From the NCBI GenBank assembly GCA_027459785.1, contig DAIDGU010000025.1, forward strand, positions 1 through 42,482: DNA of 42,482 nt, read 5' to 3'. Positions 1 through 7,008 of this stretch are shown here, in pieces. The notes beneath the pieces are model-generated. The model had not been told where the DNA came from. It saw only the letters and a program-made list of their open reading frames with translations, and ran no database searches. Position 1 is the first letter of the stretch. Every line of letters starts with the position of its first letter. The position numbers and the translations under genes were made by a program. Source of the DNA: Ktedonobacteria bacterium (lineage in GTDB: Bacteria > Chloroflexota > Ktedonobacteria > Ktedonobacterales > JACDGC01).

Positions 1-3
1 CCC

Positions 4-57
4 CGCCCATCTTCCTCCGCCGTCCCCCGCCCGCCCATCTTCCTCCGCCGTCCCCCC
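4..57. repeat. Two tandem copies of a 28-bp C-rich unit
   Basis: The unit beginning CGCCCATCTTCCTCCGCCG occurs at 4 and again at 32, a period of 28 bp. It lies at the window edge, so the array may continue to the left. No gene is visible before 117. Confidence 0.6.
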
Positions 58-116
58 GTCGTCCTCGTCCCTGTTACGACGATACCGCCCGCCGTTCCCG
101 TACCACATTCCCTTAT

Positions 117-833
117 TTACTGCGTTGGCGGCGTGGTGATCGTCACGCTCTCATTATATTGCGACAGGACGAAGGTGCGTGTGGTGTTCGGGCTGTCGCC
201 GTTCGCCGCCACGCCGGCCAGCACTACTTGGTTGAACTGGTAATCGTTCTGGTCGATCCAGAGCGTCGTCTTCACGTCGGTCGGCGTCGCGGGGGCGCTG
301 CCGGTGATCGGCGTCAGCAACGCGCTGGGAACCGTGCCGGTGATGCGCCAACAATCTACGCCATTTACCGTATCGGCGACGGGCGACGAGGGCTGCTGCA
401 TCTGGCTCAGGATCGCGCCGATGCCCTGGGTGGGGCTGAAGATCGCCAGCAGATCGGGCAACTGGCTCGTCGTGCTATACTTCCCGGTGTCACCGAAGCT
501 GACATATTGGTTCGATCCGATGAAGATGATCCCGATGCCCGCTGTCGTGCCGGCGGCGATCTCATCGATGCCGTGGATTTCGAGCTTGTCGGGGCGCACC
601 ACGTCGCCGTGCGCCTGGGTGACGGCGAAATCGCCCGGCGCGATGTTAGTGGAGGCCAGCGTGAAGTGCAGCGCGGTATCTTGCGCGAAGTTCGTGCTGG
701 CTTTCTGGATGAGTTGCGGCGACGTATAGGGCGAGGTCTTGACGCTGCCGCCGCCGCACGCGGCCAGCACCAGGCACAGGCCGGCGAGGGCGCTCCACAG
801 CCACGGATGGCGCGGCACAGACTGTATCGGCAT
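117..833 (-). CDS. LppX/LprG-like lipoprotein
   Basis: This is a 238-residue secreted lipoprotein. Residues 1-25 form a signal peptide ending in a clear lipobox (LAAC, lipidated Cys26), followed by a Gly/Ser linker. The rest looks like the LppX_LprAFG fold: a beta-rich domain with text such as 'ALHFTLAS' and 'VVRPDKLEIHG' near the start and 'TTLWIDQNDYQFNQV' near the end. Members of that family bind acyl chains or carry lipids across the cell envelope. A GGAGG sequence about 9 bases before the ATG supports the start. It stands alone, divergent from the gene at 1064. The family call rests on sequence pattern only; the lipid-carrier role is inferred. Confidence 0.7.
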   Translation of the reverse strand: MPIQSVPRHPWLWSALAGLCLVLAACGGGSVKTSPYTSPQLIQKASTNFAQDTALHFTLASTNIAPGDFAVTQAHGDVVRPDKLEIHGIDEIAAGTTAGIGIIFIGSNQYVSFGDTGKYSTTSQLPDLLAIFSPTQGIGAILSQMQQPSSPVADTVNGVDCWRITGTVPSALLTPITGSAPATPTDVKTTLWIDQNDYQFNQVVLAGVAANGDSPNTTRTFVLSQYNESVTITTPPTQ

Positions 834-966
834 GGGTTCGGTCCTCCAGGGATGCTCAGGATGGTGATGGCACGCTTCCCTTGTCTCGTGCTAGTTATGC
901 GACAAAAAGGCCGCCCCGTCAATAGTGGACTTTCCACTGCCAGCGTGATCGGCGCTCTGCCATATC

Positions 967-975
967 TGGTATAAT
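967..975 (+). promoter_or_regulatory. Extended -10 promoter for the gene at 1064
   Basis: TGG-TATAAT is a full extended -10 element (TG at 967-968, TATAAT at 970-975). No good -35 is visible. Predicted transcription start is near 982, about 80 bases before the ATG at 1064. Confidence 0.6.
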
Positions 976-1063
976 CACCTGTGCACACCGGCGCACGCTG
1001 TTCACCGGCATAGCCGTGATATCATACAAGACGCACTGACCACGATGGGAGCAACATTTCGCT

Positions 1064-1513
1064 ATGCAACAAACCGCGCAACAACTGCGCCTCGGCGGCA
1101 TCATCGCGCTGGGCATCGGCATCCTGAACTTGCTCATCTTCGCCACGCTGGCGCTGGCCGAACACAATCGGCTTTTCTTCCTGGCTGCGCTGGCCCCTGG
1201 CCTCATCAGCAGCGCCACGGGCGTCGCCATCCTCTTGCGCGCCAACCAACTCGCCCGCACCGGCACGCCCGCGGTCTCCGCCGCGCCCGCCAAGGCCAAA
1301 GCCGCTGCAACTCGCTGGCAGGATGCGCAGGCGATCCGCACGGTGGGCAACGTCTTCCTGGCGACCGGCGGCGGCATCCTGGTCGTTTTCACCTTGCTCG
1401 CCATCATCACGCACATCGCCAGCTTCTTCTTTACCACCGTCGCGCCAGGCATCATCTTTCTCTCAATGGGGCTGCTCTACGTGCTGACAAGCGATCCCGG
1501 CAAGCGGAGATAA
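1064..1513 (+). CDS. Small four-helix membrane protein, unknown
   Basis: 149 residues. Hydrophobic segments lie at about residues 9-30, 39-60, 92-115 and 119-140, with a charged Ala/Lys-rich cytoplasmic loop (about 63-88) between the two pairs. The two halves look like a duplicated two-helix hairpin: each pair begins with a Gly-rich 'GGxxxxG' pattern. I do not recognise a family. It has its own extended -10 promoter. A perfect 16-bp palindrome starts three bases before its stop codon and separates it from the next gene. Confidence 0.65.
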   Translation: MQQTAQQLRLGGIIALGIGILNLLIFATLALAEHNRLFFLAALAPGLISSATGVAILLRANQLARTGTPAVSAAPAKAKAAATRWQDAQAIRTVGNVFLATGGGILVVFTLLAIITHIASFFFTTVAPGIIFLSMGLLYVLTSDPGKRR

Positions 1514-1523
1514 GTACTTATCT
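1508..1523. promoter_or_regulatory. Perfect 16-bp palindrome between two genes
   Basis: AGATAAGTACTTATCT is an exact palindrome that includes the TAA stop of the upstream gene and lies about 10 bases before the first ATG of the following reading frame. It has no loop and no T-run, so an operator is more likely than a terminator. Confidence 0.4.
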
Positions 1524-1532
1524 GGAACACAT

Positions 1533-3368
1533 ATGACTATGAAAAATCGTGGGATGCACCAACCTGACCGCCGATCTCGACATAGAGCGGACAAAGATCA
1601 AGGTGAAGCAGGTGATCCTGTCCGACGTATGAACAGACAAGAATGTCTGCCCTCCACTCTTTGTGAGGCGGGCGATCCTGCCCGCCAGCCTTCCTGTGGG
1701 CTGCGCGCCGTCGTGGCCGCCCTGGCCGCGCCCTTCGTGGCGCTGCAAGCCGTTTGGCTGGCGGTGCTGGCGCTGGTAGCGTTGGTGTGGCTGCAATTCA
1801 AGCCGTCGCCGCTTTTCGCGGGCTTGCGGCGCTGGCCGGTGCCGGCGCAGTTGCAGGGGACGGGGCCGTTGCCAGCGGCGAGCGGGCTGCCCACGCCTGC
1901 TGGCTGGCACCTGGCGCTGCTGGTGGCGCTGTTGCTGGCGGCGTGCGCGGCGTATGCCTGGGCGCTGGTGCGGGCGCGGGCGCTGGGCGCGGTCCCCGAC
2001 CGGGCGCGCTGGCTGGTGCTGGGCGCGGCGGCGCTGATGGGCCTGACGTTGCTCTGCCTGCCGGCGTTGCCTTCCGATGATGTCTTCAGCTATATCCTCT
2101 ATGGGCGCATCAGCGTCATCTACCACGCGAACCCCCTCATCGCCGTCCCCGCGCAGTTTCCGCATGATCCTTTCCTGCGCTACGTCTTCTGGCAAAATAC
2201 GCGCGCGGTCTACGGTCCCGGCTGGTTGCTGGCCTCCAACGCGCTCACGCTGCTGGCGCAGGCGCTCGGCGGCAGCGCAGCGATCTATGTGCTGCTCTAT
2301 AAACTGCTGGCGCTCGGTTGCCATCTCGTCAGCGCCGCCCTGATCTGGGACATCCTCACGCGCATCGCCCCCGAACGCCGCCTGGTGGGGACGCTGCTCT
2401 ATGCCTGGAATCCCCTGCCGCTGTGGGAATTCGCCGCCAGCGCGCACAACGACGCGCTGATGCTGGCGCTCTTCCTGGGCGGCGTGGCGCTGTTGGTGCG
2501 TGCCTCGCCGTCTACGGGTGGGCGTGGGCGCACGGTGGCGGGCCTGGCGCTGTGGGGCGCGGCGGTCGCCACGAAATACATCCTCGTGATCTTGGTGCCG
2601 CTCTGGCTCTGGCAGGTGCTGGTACAAGGGATCGAACACGAAAGCCACGAACGCTTCACGAAAGTCACGAAAAGAAGTTATTTTACGGTCCTCCGCGCGA
2701 ATATTGCCCTCTACCTGCCGGATGGCTGGCCGCAGCGGTTGGGCGCGGCGGTGTGGCGCGGCGGCGTGGTGCTGGGCAGCGCGGTTGCGCTGGCACTGCC
2801 GTTCTGGCACGGCCCCGCGACACTGGGATCGCTGCTGAATTCCCCGCCGGCGCAGAGCCTGGATAATTCGCCGATGGAGGCGCTCTCGTGGCCGCTGCGT
2901 GCGCTGGCCCAGGCGCTCTTGCATCTGCGCCCCACGCCGGCGCGGCTGCTGGTGGATAATGCCCTGAAAGTCCTGGGTGCCGCTAGCTTCGTGGTAGTAT
3001 GGGGGTGGCAGGTGTTGCGTCGCGCGCAGCATGATCTTTTGGGAGCCTGGGCATGGGTCTTGCTCGCCTACGTGCTGCTGGCCAGCGGATGGTTCTGGCC
3101 GTGGTACGTCACCTGGCCGCTGATCATCGTGGCCCTGCGCCCGCTGGATCGCCTGACGGTGACGGTCTTGTTGCTGGCGGGCGGCGTGCTGACGCTGTAT
3201 GGCTTCCTGCCGCTGACGGCGGCACCGATCTATGGCTATCGCGCGGTCGTCGCCTTTGGGCCGGCGCTGGGCTACCTGGCCTGGACGTGGTGGCAGGATC
3301 GCCGGGGCGACATGGGACATCTGGGTGAAGCGGTTACTAGGGGAACGGCGGCGCGTCACGGCACATAG
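1533..3368 (+). CDS. GT-C-type membrane glycosyltransferase
   Basis: 611 residues with about a dozen hydrophobic segments. The first loop carries 'PSDDVFSYILYGR', with adjacent acidic residues as in GT-C enzymes that use polyprenol-phosphate sugars, followed by 'HANPLIAVPAQF' and 'AVYGPGWLL', typical of DUF2029/MptB-like mannosyltransferases. It probably moves a sugar from a lipid donor to an envelope glycolipid or glycan outside the membrane. The start is uncertain: residues 1-57 include repeat-derived sequence (1626-1700) and no ribosome site is seen at 1533. GTG at 1713, just before the first helix, is an alternative. A second oddity is a Lys/His-rich stretch at 2630-2690 made of repeated CACGAA units, which adds about 20 residues in a loop. 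Confidence 0.7.
   Translation: MTMKNRGMHQPDRRSRHRADKDQGEAGDPVRRMNRQECLPSTLCEAGDPARQPSCGLRAVVAALAAPFVALQAVWLAVLALVALVWLQFKPSPLFAGLRRWPVPAQLQGTGPLPAASGLPTPAGWHLALLVALLLAACAAYAWALVRARALGAVPDRARWLVLGAAALMGLTLLCLPALPSDDVFSYILYGRISVIYHANPLIAVPAQFPHDPFLRYVFWQNTRAVYGPGWLLASNALTLLAQALGGSAAIYVLLYKLLALGCHLVSAALIWDILTRIAPERRLVGTLLYAWNPLPLWEFAASAHNDALMLALFLGGVALLVRASPSTGGRGRTVAGLALWGAAVATKYILVILVPLWLWQVLVQGIEHESHERFTKVTKRSYFTVLRANIALYLPDGWPQRLGAAVWRGGVVLGSAVALALPFWHGPATLGSLLNSPPAQSLDNSPMEALSWPLRALAQALLHLRPTPARLLVDNALKVLGAASFVVVWGWQVLRRAQHDLLGAWAWVLLAYVLLASGWFWPWYVTWPLIIVALRPLDRLTVTVLLLAGGVLTLYGFLPLTAAPIYGYRAVVAFGPALGYLAWTWWQDRRGDMGHLGEAVTRGTAARHGT
1626..1700. repeat. Dispersed palindromic repeat, copy inside a reading frame
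   Basis: Contains ACAGACAAGAATGTCTG followed by GGCGGG-cgatcct-GCCCGCC. The first part matches the ACAGGAATGT palindromes found in intergenic gaps elsewhere in the window. It lies within the 5' part of the glycosyltransferase frame, which argues that translation starts after it. Confidence 0.5.
2633..2672. repeat. CACGAA microrepeat inside the glycosyltransferase gene
   Basis: Four copies of (C)ACGAA occur at spacings of 9, 12 and 9 bases (about 2634-2670). The segment keeps the reading frame. Its codon use and amino acid composition (EHESHERFTKVTKRS) differ from the hydrophobic protein around it, so it looks like an in-frame insertion. Confidence 0.45.
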
Positions 3369-3431
3369 AGGCGAGTTTCACGGCGTCGCCAGGAGTACGG
3401 ACACCGCCACGACGCGAAGGGGTTATGGGTT

Positions 3432-3731
3432 ATGCTAGAGTGTTCCGTGGTGTTCCATCGCCAGCGGCGGGGCAGGGACGGCCTCACCGTTGCCATCGAA
3501 GAGATTTTCGTCGTTCCCGTCTGCTCGATCCTGTCCGTGACCCCGCAAGCCTACATCGACTTCTTGGAGCAAGTGGGAGCCTTGCGCCGGGCCGCGCGTA
3601 AAGTGGCCACCGCCAACCTGCACCGTGCGGACGCCGAAGCGGCGGAAACGCTGCGCCGCGAGGTGCGCGCCATCCTCACCGCCGCCGAAGTGGATATGCT
3701 CACGCCGCCGCTGCCGCAGCTCAACGGCTGA
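3432..3731 (+). CDS. Small hypothetical protein
   Basis: 99 residues from the ATG at 3432, preceded by a GAAGGGG sequence. The N-terminal 30 residues are not distinctive; residues 34-95 look helical and charged ('PQAYIDFLEQVGALRRAARK', then an Ala/Glu/Arg helix). It overlaps the convergent gene on the other strand by 11 bp at its 3' end. No family is recognised. Its reality rests on the open frame, the ribosome site and the even helical composition, so confidence is moderate. Confidence 0.4.
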   Translation: MLECSVVFHRQRRGRDGLTVAIEEIFVVPVCSILSVTPQAYIDFLEQVGALRRAARKVATANLHRADAEAAETLRREVRAILTAAEVDMLTPPLPQLNG

Positions 3732-4179
3732 CGTTGGCTGACCAGACGATCACGTGGTCGGCGGCGATGATCTGCCAGGCATGCGGCACATGCTGGGGAT
3801 CGCTGATCTCCTCCTGGCCCAGCACCACGCAGTCGAACTTGAGCGCGTACATGCGCTCGGCCTCAACAAACAGCACATCCAGGTCGTCCCACACGCGCCC
3901 GCGCCCGGCGGGGGGAGCCGCCGCCCGCACGATCACCGCCAGGGCGATCACCTCCGCTGGCGCGCCGCTGGCGAGGGGGCCATAGAGCAGGATGTCGCTC
4001 ACGTAGTCGCTACCGGGCATGGTGGCGAAGGTTTCCAGCACGGCTTGCAGGGCGAATAGCTCCCAGCGGGCCTCTTCCGTGATGCGCTCGCCAATCGCGC
4101 GGGCGCGCGTCGCCACCGTCGCCCGCCACAGCATGGGCCGGTCGTCGTCCAATTCCCACTTGTCGCGCTTACGGAACAT
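3721..4179 (-). CDS. Degenerate nucleotidyltransferase-like protein
   Basis: 152 residues from the ATG at 4179, chosen because GAGGA lies about 7 bases upstream; an open frame reaches 4242. The middle, 'DILLYGPLASGAPAEVIALAVIV', lines up with the MNT/KNT nucleotidyltransferase core (hydrophobic strand, then GSxARGexxxxSDIDLLV). However, the usual G-S is G-P and the metal-binding D-x-D is absent. The following 'DDLDVLFVEAERMYALKFDCVVL' resembles the helix and strand after that core. It may be a catalytically dead fold used for binding, or an unrelated family. It is convergent with the gene ending at 3731. Confidence 0.55.
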   Translation of the reverse strand: MFRKRDKWELDDDRPMLWRATVATRARAIGERITEEARWELFALQAVLETFATMPGSDYVSDILLYGPLASGAPAEVIALAVIVRAAAPPAGRGRVWDDLDVLFVEAERMYALKFDCVVLGQEEISDPQHVPHAWQIIAADHVIVWSANVSR

Positions 4180-4567
4180 AGCTATCCTCGCTGCCTCACC
4201 GGCTGTTGCCTTCGTCCGGGTGTTCACGTGCTTCTGTTGCAAGAAGTGCCGATATGTGCTGCCGCCTTTGGTGGTGAACGCCTCCTTTCATGATACGCGA
4301 TTCTGCGTCGTTCTGCATATAGGGGATGAATGTTCCCTTAGTTGCGGGCTTGTGTTGGTGACGGTTCAGTTGTCGCACTCACGGTGCCAACCCGCATTGG
4401 CGGCCATTGTGAACAGGTGCGGCTTAGGGAGGTTGATGCAATCGGCGTGGCCCAACCAGCATCCCGCTGATGTCGTTCGCCACGAGTGATGAGGACTCGC
4501 GGCCCTCGCGCCTGCCGTACTCTTGTGTTATGGTGGCAAGAAGAACCCGTGGCGAGAGGCGGCGACG
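4180..4567. other. Gap of about 390 bp with little visible content
   Basis: This divergent gap separates the nucleotidyltransferase-like gene (- strand) from the gene at 4568. It is less GC-rich in its centre (about 4220-4370) than the flanking genes. I see no convincing gene. The only signal I support is a weak extended -10 near its right end. Confidence 0.5.
4526..4534 (+). promoter_or_regulatory. Possible extended -10 promoter
   Basis: TGT-TATGGT matches the extended -10 form with four of six -10 bases. Start of transcription would be near 4541, about 27 bases before the ATG at 4568. Confidence 0.35.
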
Positions 4568-5131
4568 ATGACAGCAATTACGAAAATCAAGCTCCCGGCA
4601 GCACCTGAAATGCGCGCACGCGCCCCGGCGACGGACCCCCCACAGGCGCTAGCCGCCCTGCGGGCAGTGGGGCAGTTGGCCATGCAGCGCCACGCGGAAG
4701 CGCGCGCCCGTCAGCCGGAACGCGCCGCCACGGCATATCTGCGCGCCGCCCTCACCTGCGCCCGCACTCTGGCGCGCCTGGCCCGCCGCCAGCCGGAGCT
4801 GCTGCCGCACGCGCATGCCCTGCTGAGCGCGATCATCGCTGCCGCGCAAACGGCGGAAGCCGAACTCGCCGCTGCCGGGCGCAACAGCGCGCCATATCTT
4901 ACGCTGCTCATCGCCGCCACCGGCCTGCGCCTCGCCTGGCACCTCACCTCTGCTTCTGCTGCGGACCCGCCCGCTGCTGATCCGCCTGCCGTCACCCCTC
5001 GCCCCTTCAGCGCACCACCGCCAGCCATGCCCGCGCGTACCGTGCCGGTGCGCGTCGCCCCACCACCCCGCCCCCCTAAATACAAGCGCAAGCATGATCG
5101 CTTCGTGCGCTTGCAAACCACCACACCTTGA
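4568..5131 (+). CDS. Ala/Arg-rich helical protein, unknown
   Basis: 187 residues. The ATG at 4568 is preceded by GAGAGG; the frame is open from 4523. Residues about 20-130 are strongly helical, rich in Ala, Leu and Arg, and contain paired helices of similar length that resemble a TPR- or HEPN-like bundle. This is a description, not a family match. A Pro/Ala-rich linker follows (about 137-168), then a short basic tail ('PKYKRKHDRFVRLQ') that could bind nucleic acid or membrane. No neighbour clearly shares its transcript. Confidence 0.5.
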   Translation: MTAITKIKLPAAPEMRARAPATDPPQALAALRAVGQLAMQRHAEARARQPERAATAYLRAALTCARTLARLARRQPELLPHAHALLSAIIAAAQTAEAELAAAGRNSAPYLTLLIAATGLRLAWHLTSASAADPPAADPPAVTPRPFSAPPPAMPARTVPVRVAPPPRPPKYKRKHDRFVRLQTTTP

Positions 5132-5231
5132 ATCGCTCGTCGTGCCGCTTGCCTTTTGTTAAGCTTCGCAGTAAGATAGGAGGGGAATGTTAGTGGTGTG
5201 AGCAATCCCCTTGGCTGAAAAGGAGCGTTCG

Positions 5232-5696
5232 ATGTCTTCGGCCCCGTCCCCGCGCGCGATCTTGCTCGTGGACGACAACCCTGAAAACTATGCCATGTAT
5301 CGTGAAGTCCTCCCCATGCTGAGTCCTTACACGATTTTAACGGCGCAAAACGGCGTCGCTGCCCTGGAAGCGATTGAGGCCCATCAGCGCGCGGGCTATC
5401 CCCCCTTGAGTTGCATCATCATCGACGTGATGATGCCGGAGCTAGACGGCCTCCAATTAGTGCGCGCGTTGCGCGGCGATCCGGCCACAGCGGAGATCCC
5501 GCTGGTCATCCTGACGGCGCTCGCGCAGGAGAAAAACAAGTTTACCGGCCTCGCCTCCGGTGCCGATCAGTATCTGATCAAGCCGGTCAGCGTGCCGGAC
5601 TTGCTCGCCGCCGTCAACACGGCGATCACGCTCGGTTCCACCGACCGGCTGGCGCGCTGGCGTGCGCTCGCCGAAGGGCCAGATCCCCAGCGTTGA
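5232..5696 (+). CDS. Single-domain response regulator
   Basis: 154 residues, with the receiver domain filling nearly all of it. Visible receiver residues are the acidic pair Asp14-Asp15 in 'LLVDDNPENY', the phospho-acceptor Asp65 in 'CIIIDVMMPELDG', Thr in 'VILTALAQ' and the conserved Lys in 'YLIKPVS'. There is no output domain, so it acts by protein contact (CheY/Spo0F type). AAGGAG 7-8 bases before the ATG at 5232 fixes the start. The P450 gene follows after 13 bp and the histidine kinase after that, so its phosphate donor is probably that kinase. Confidence 0.9.
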   Translation: MSSAPSPRAILLVDDNPENYAMYREVLPMLSPYTILTAQNGVAALEAIEAHQRAGYPPLSCIIIDVMMPELDGLQLVRALRGDPATAEIPLVILTALAQEKNKFTGLASGADQYLIKPVSVPDLLAAVNTAITLGSTDRLARWRALAEGPDPQR

Positions 5697-5709
5697 AAGG
5701 ATGCACTGG

Positions 5710-7008
5710 ATGCTTACCCTCCCCGGTCGCAGCGGCCCGCCGCTCATCGGCGAAACCCTCGCCATCTATCAAGATCCCTATGGTTATGGGCAAACACACT
5801 TCGCGCGCTACGGTCCCTTCTTTCGCAGCCACCTCCTGGGCAAGCCCGCAGTCGTCTTTCTGAGCGCGGAAGGGCAGCGGTTTGTTTTGCTGACGGCGCA
5901 GAAAAGCCTGGATACCGGCGCGGGCTATGCCATCGTGCACGACCTGCTGGGCGACGCGCTCACCTTGACCGATGGCGAGGTCCACGCCAAGCTGAAAGGC
6001 TGGATGGCCCCTGCCTTTGGCGCACGCAACATGCCTGTATATTTGGAGACGATCAATCAAGTCATCGCGCGCCACCTGGCGACGTGGGAGGCAGCCGGCA
6101 ATCGCGTGCTGCAACACGAGTTCGCCACCATGACCTTCAACCTGGGGGTGGCGCTCCTGCTGGGCCTCGATCCGGACGAGGGCGAAACCCGCGAATTGCT
6201 TGATCACTGGAATACCTTCGCGGCGGGCGTCAACACGCTGATCCACTTCATCCCTGGCCCCATCACGAAATATGGCCGCGCCATCGCCGCCCGGCACTGG
6301 CTGGTGCAGCGCATCGGGGCCATCGTGCAGCGCCAAAAACAGAGCGCCGAAACGAATATCATCAAGCTGCTCGCGGAAGCCGGCATGCCCGACGCCGAGA
6401 TCATCACCCAAATCATCTTCCTGATCCACGCCTCGTATGACACCACCACCGACACGCTGACCTGGGCCTTCGTCGAATTGCTGCGCCACCCGGAGATCCT
6501 TGATCGCGTGCGCGCGGAGGTGCAGGCCGACGACCTGGATGCGCCGCTCAGCTTCGCCGACCTGCAACAGAAACCGCTATTAGATGCCGTGATCATGGAG
6601 TCGTTGCGGCTTTACCCCCAGGTCCATATGTTCTTTCGCGGGGCCAAAGAAGATCTGGAGTATGACGGGCATCTGATCAGCAAAGGCACCATCGTCGGCC
6701 TGCTACCCGCCTTCACCCATCGCCGCCCGGACTATTTCGCGGAGCCGGACCGCTTCGATCCCGACCGCTTCCTGCCGCCGCGCGCGGAGGATAAGCAGAC
6801 GCCGTTCGCCTGGGTGGGCTTTGGCGGCGGGATGCATGGCTGCCTAGGCGAGATGGTCGCGCGGCTGGAATTCAAGGCGCTGACTACCGCGCTTTTGCGC
6901 CAGTATGATCTCAAGTTGGTTCCCGACCAGGATTTGCGCCAGGTCTACCATGCGTTGAGCCGTCCGCGCAGCGGAGCGCGCATCATCTACCAAAGGAGAA
7001 CCGTATGA
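5710..7008 (+). CDS. Cytochrome P450 (CYP120-like)
   Basis: 432 residues, a soluble heme monooxygenase. It shows the I-helix oxygen-activation motif 'ASYDTTTDT' (Asp244-Thr245-Thr246), the K-helix ExxR (Glu297, Arg300), the 'DRFDPDRFLPPR' meander and the heme loop 'FAWVGFGGGMHGCLG' with Cys378 as ligand. The N-terminus 'LPGRSGPPLIGETLAIYQDP' resembles cyanobacterial CYP120 and eukaryote-like P450s rather than typical actinobacterial ones; substrates in that group include retinoids and other apolar lipids. No redox partner is encoded nearby. The ATG at 5710 was chosen for AAAGGA at a normal distance; ATG at 5701 is possible. Its stop overlaps the kinase start (ATGA). Confidence 0.92.
   Translation: MLTLPGRSGPPLIGETLAIYQDPYGYGQTHFARYGPFFRSHLLGKPAVVFLSAEGQRFVLLTAQKSLDTGAGYAIVHDLLGDALTLTDGEVHAKLKGWMAPAFGARNMPVYLETINQVIARHLATWEAAGNRVLQHEFATMTFNLGVALLLGLDPDEGETRELLDHWNTFAAGVNTLIHFIPGPITKYGRAIAARHWLVQRIGAIVQRQKQSAETNIIKLLAEAGMPDAEIITQIIFLIHASYDTTTDTLTWAFVELLRHPEILDRVRAEVQADDLDAPLSFADLQQKPLLDAVIMESLRLYPQVHMFFRGAKEDLEYDGHLISKGTIVGLLPAFTHRRPDYFAEPDRFDPDRFLPPRAEDKQTPFAWVGFGGGMHGCLGEMVARLEFKALTTALLRQYDLKLVPDQDLRQVYHALSRPRSGARIIYQRRTV

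Noticed and set aside
1518..3359. A 613-codon open frame on the - strand opposite the glycosyltransferase
   Set aside because: It is Arg/Gln/His-rich with no helices or domains. The + frame codes a coherent membrane protein; the other is a by-product of high GC at third positions.
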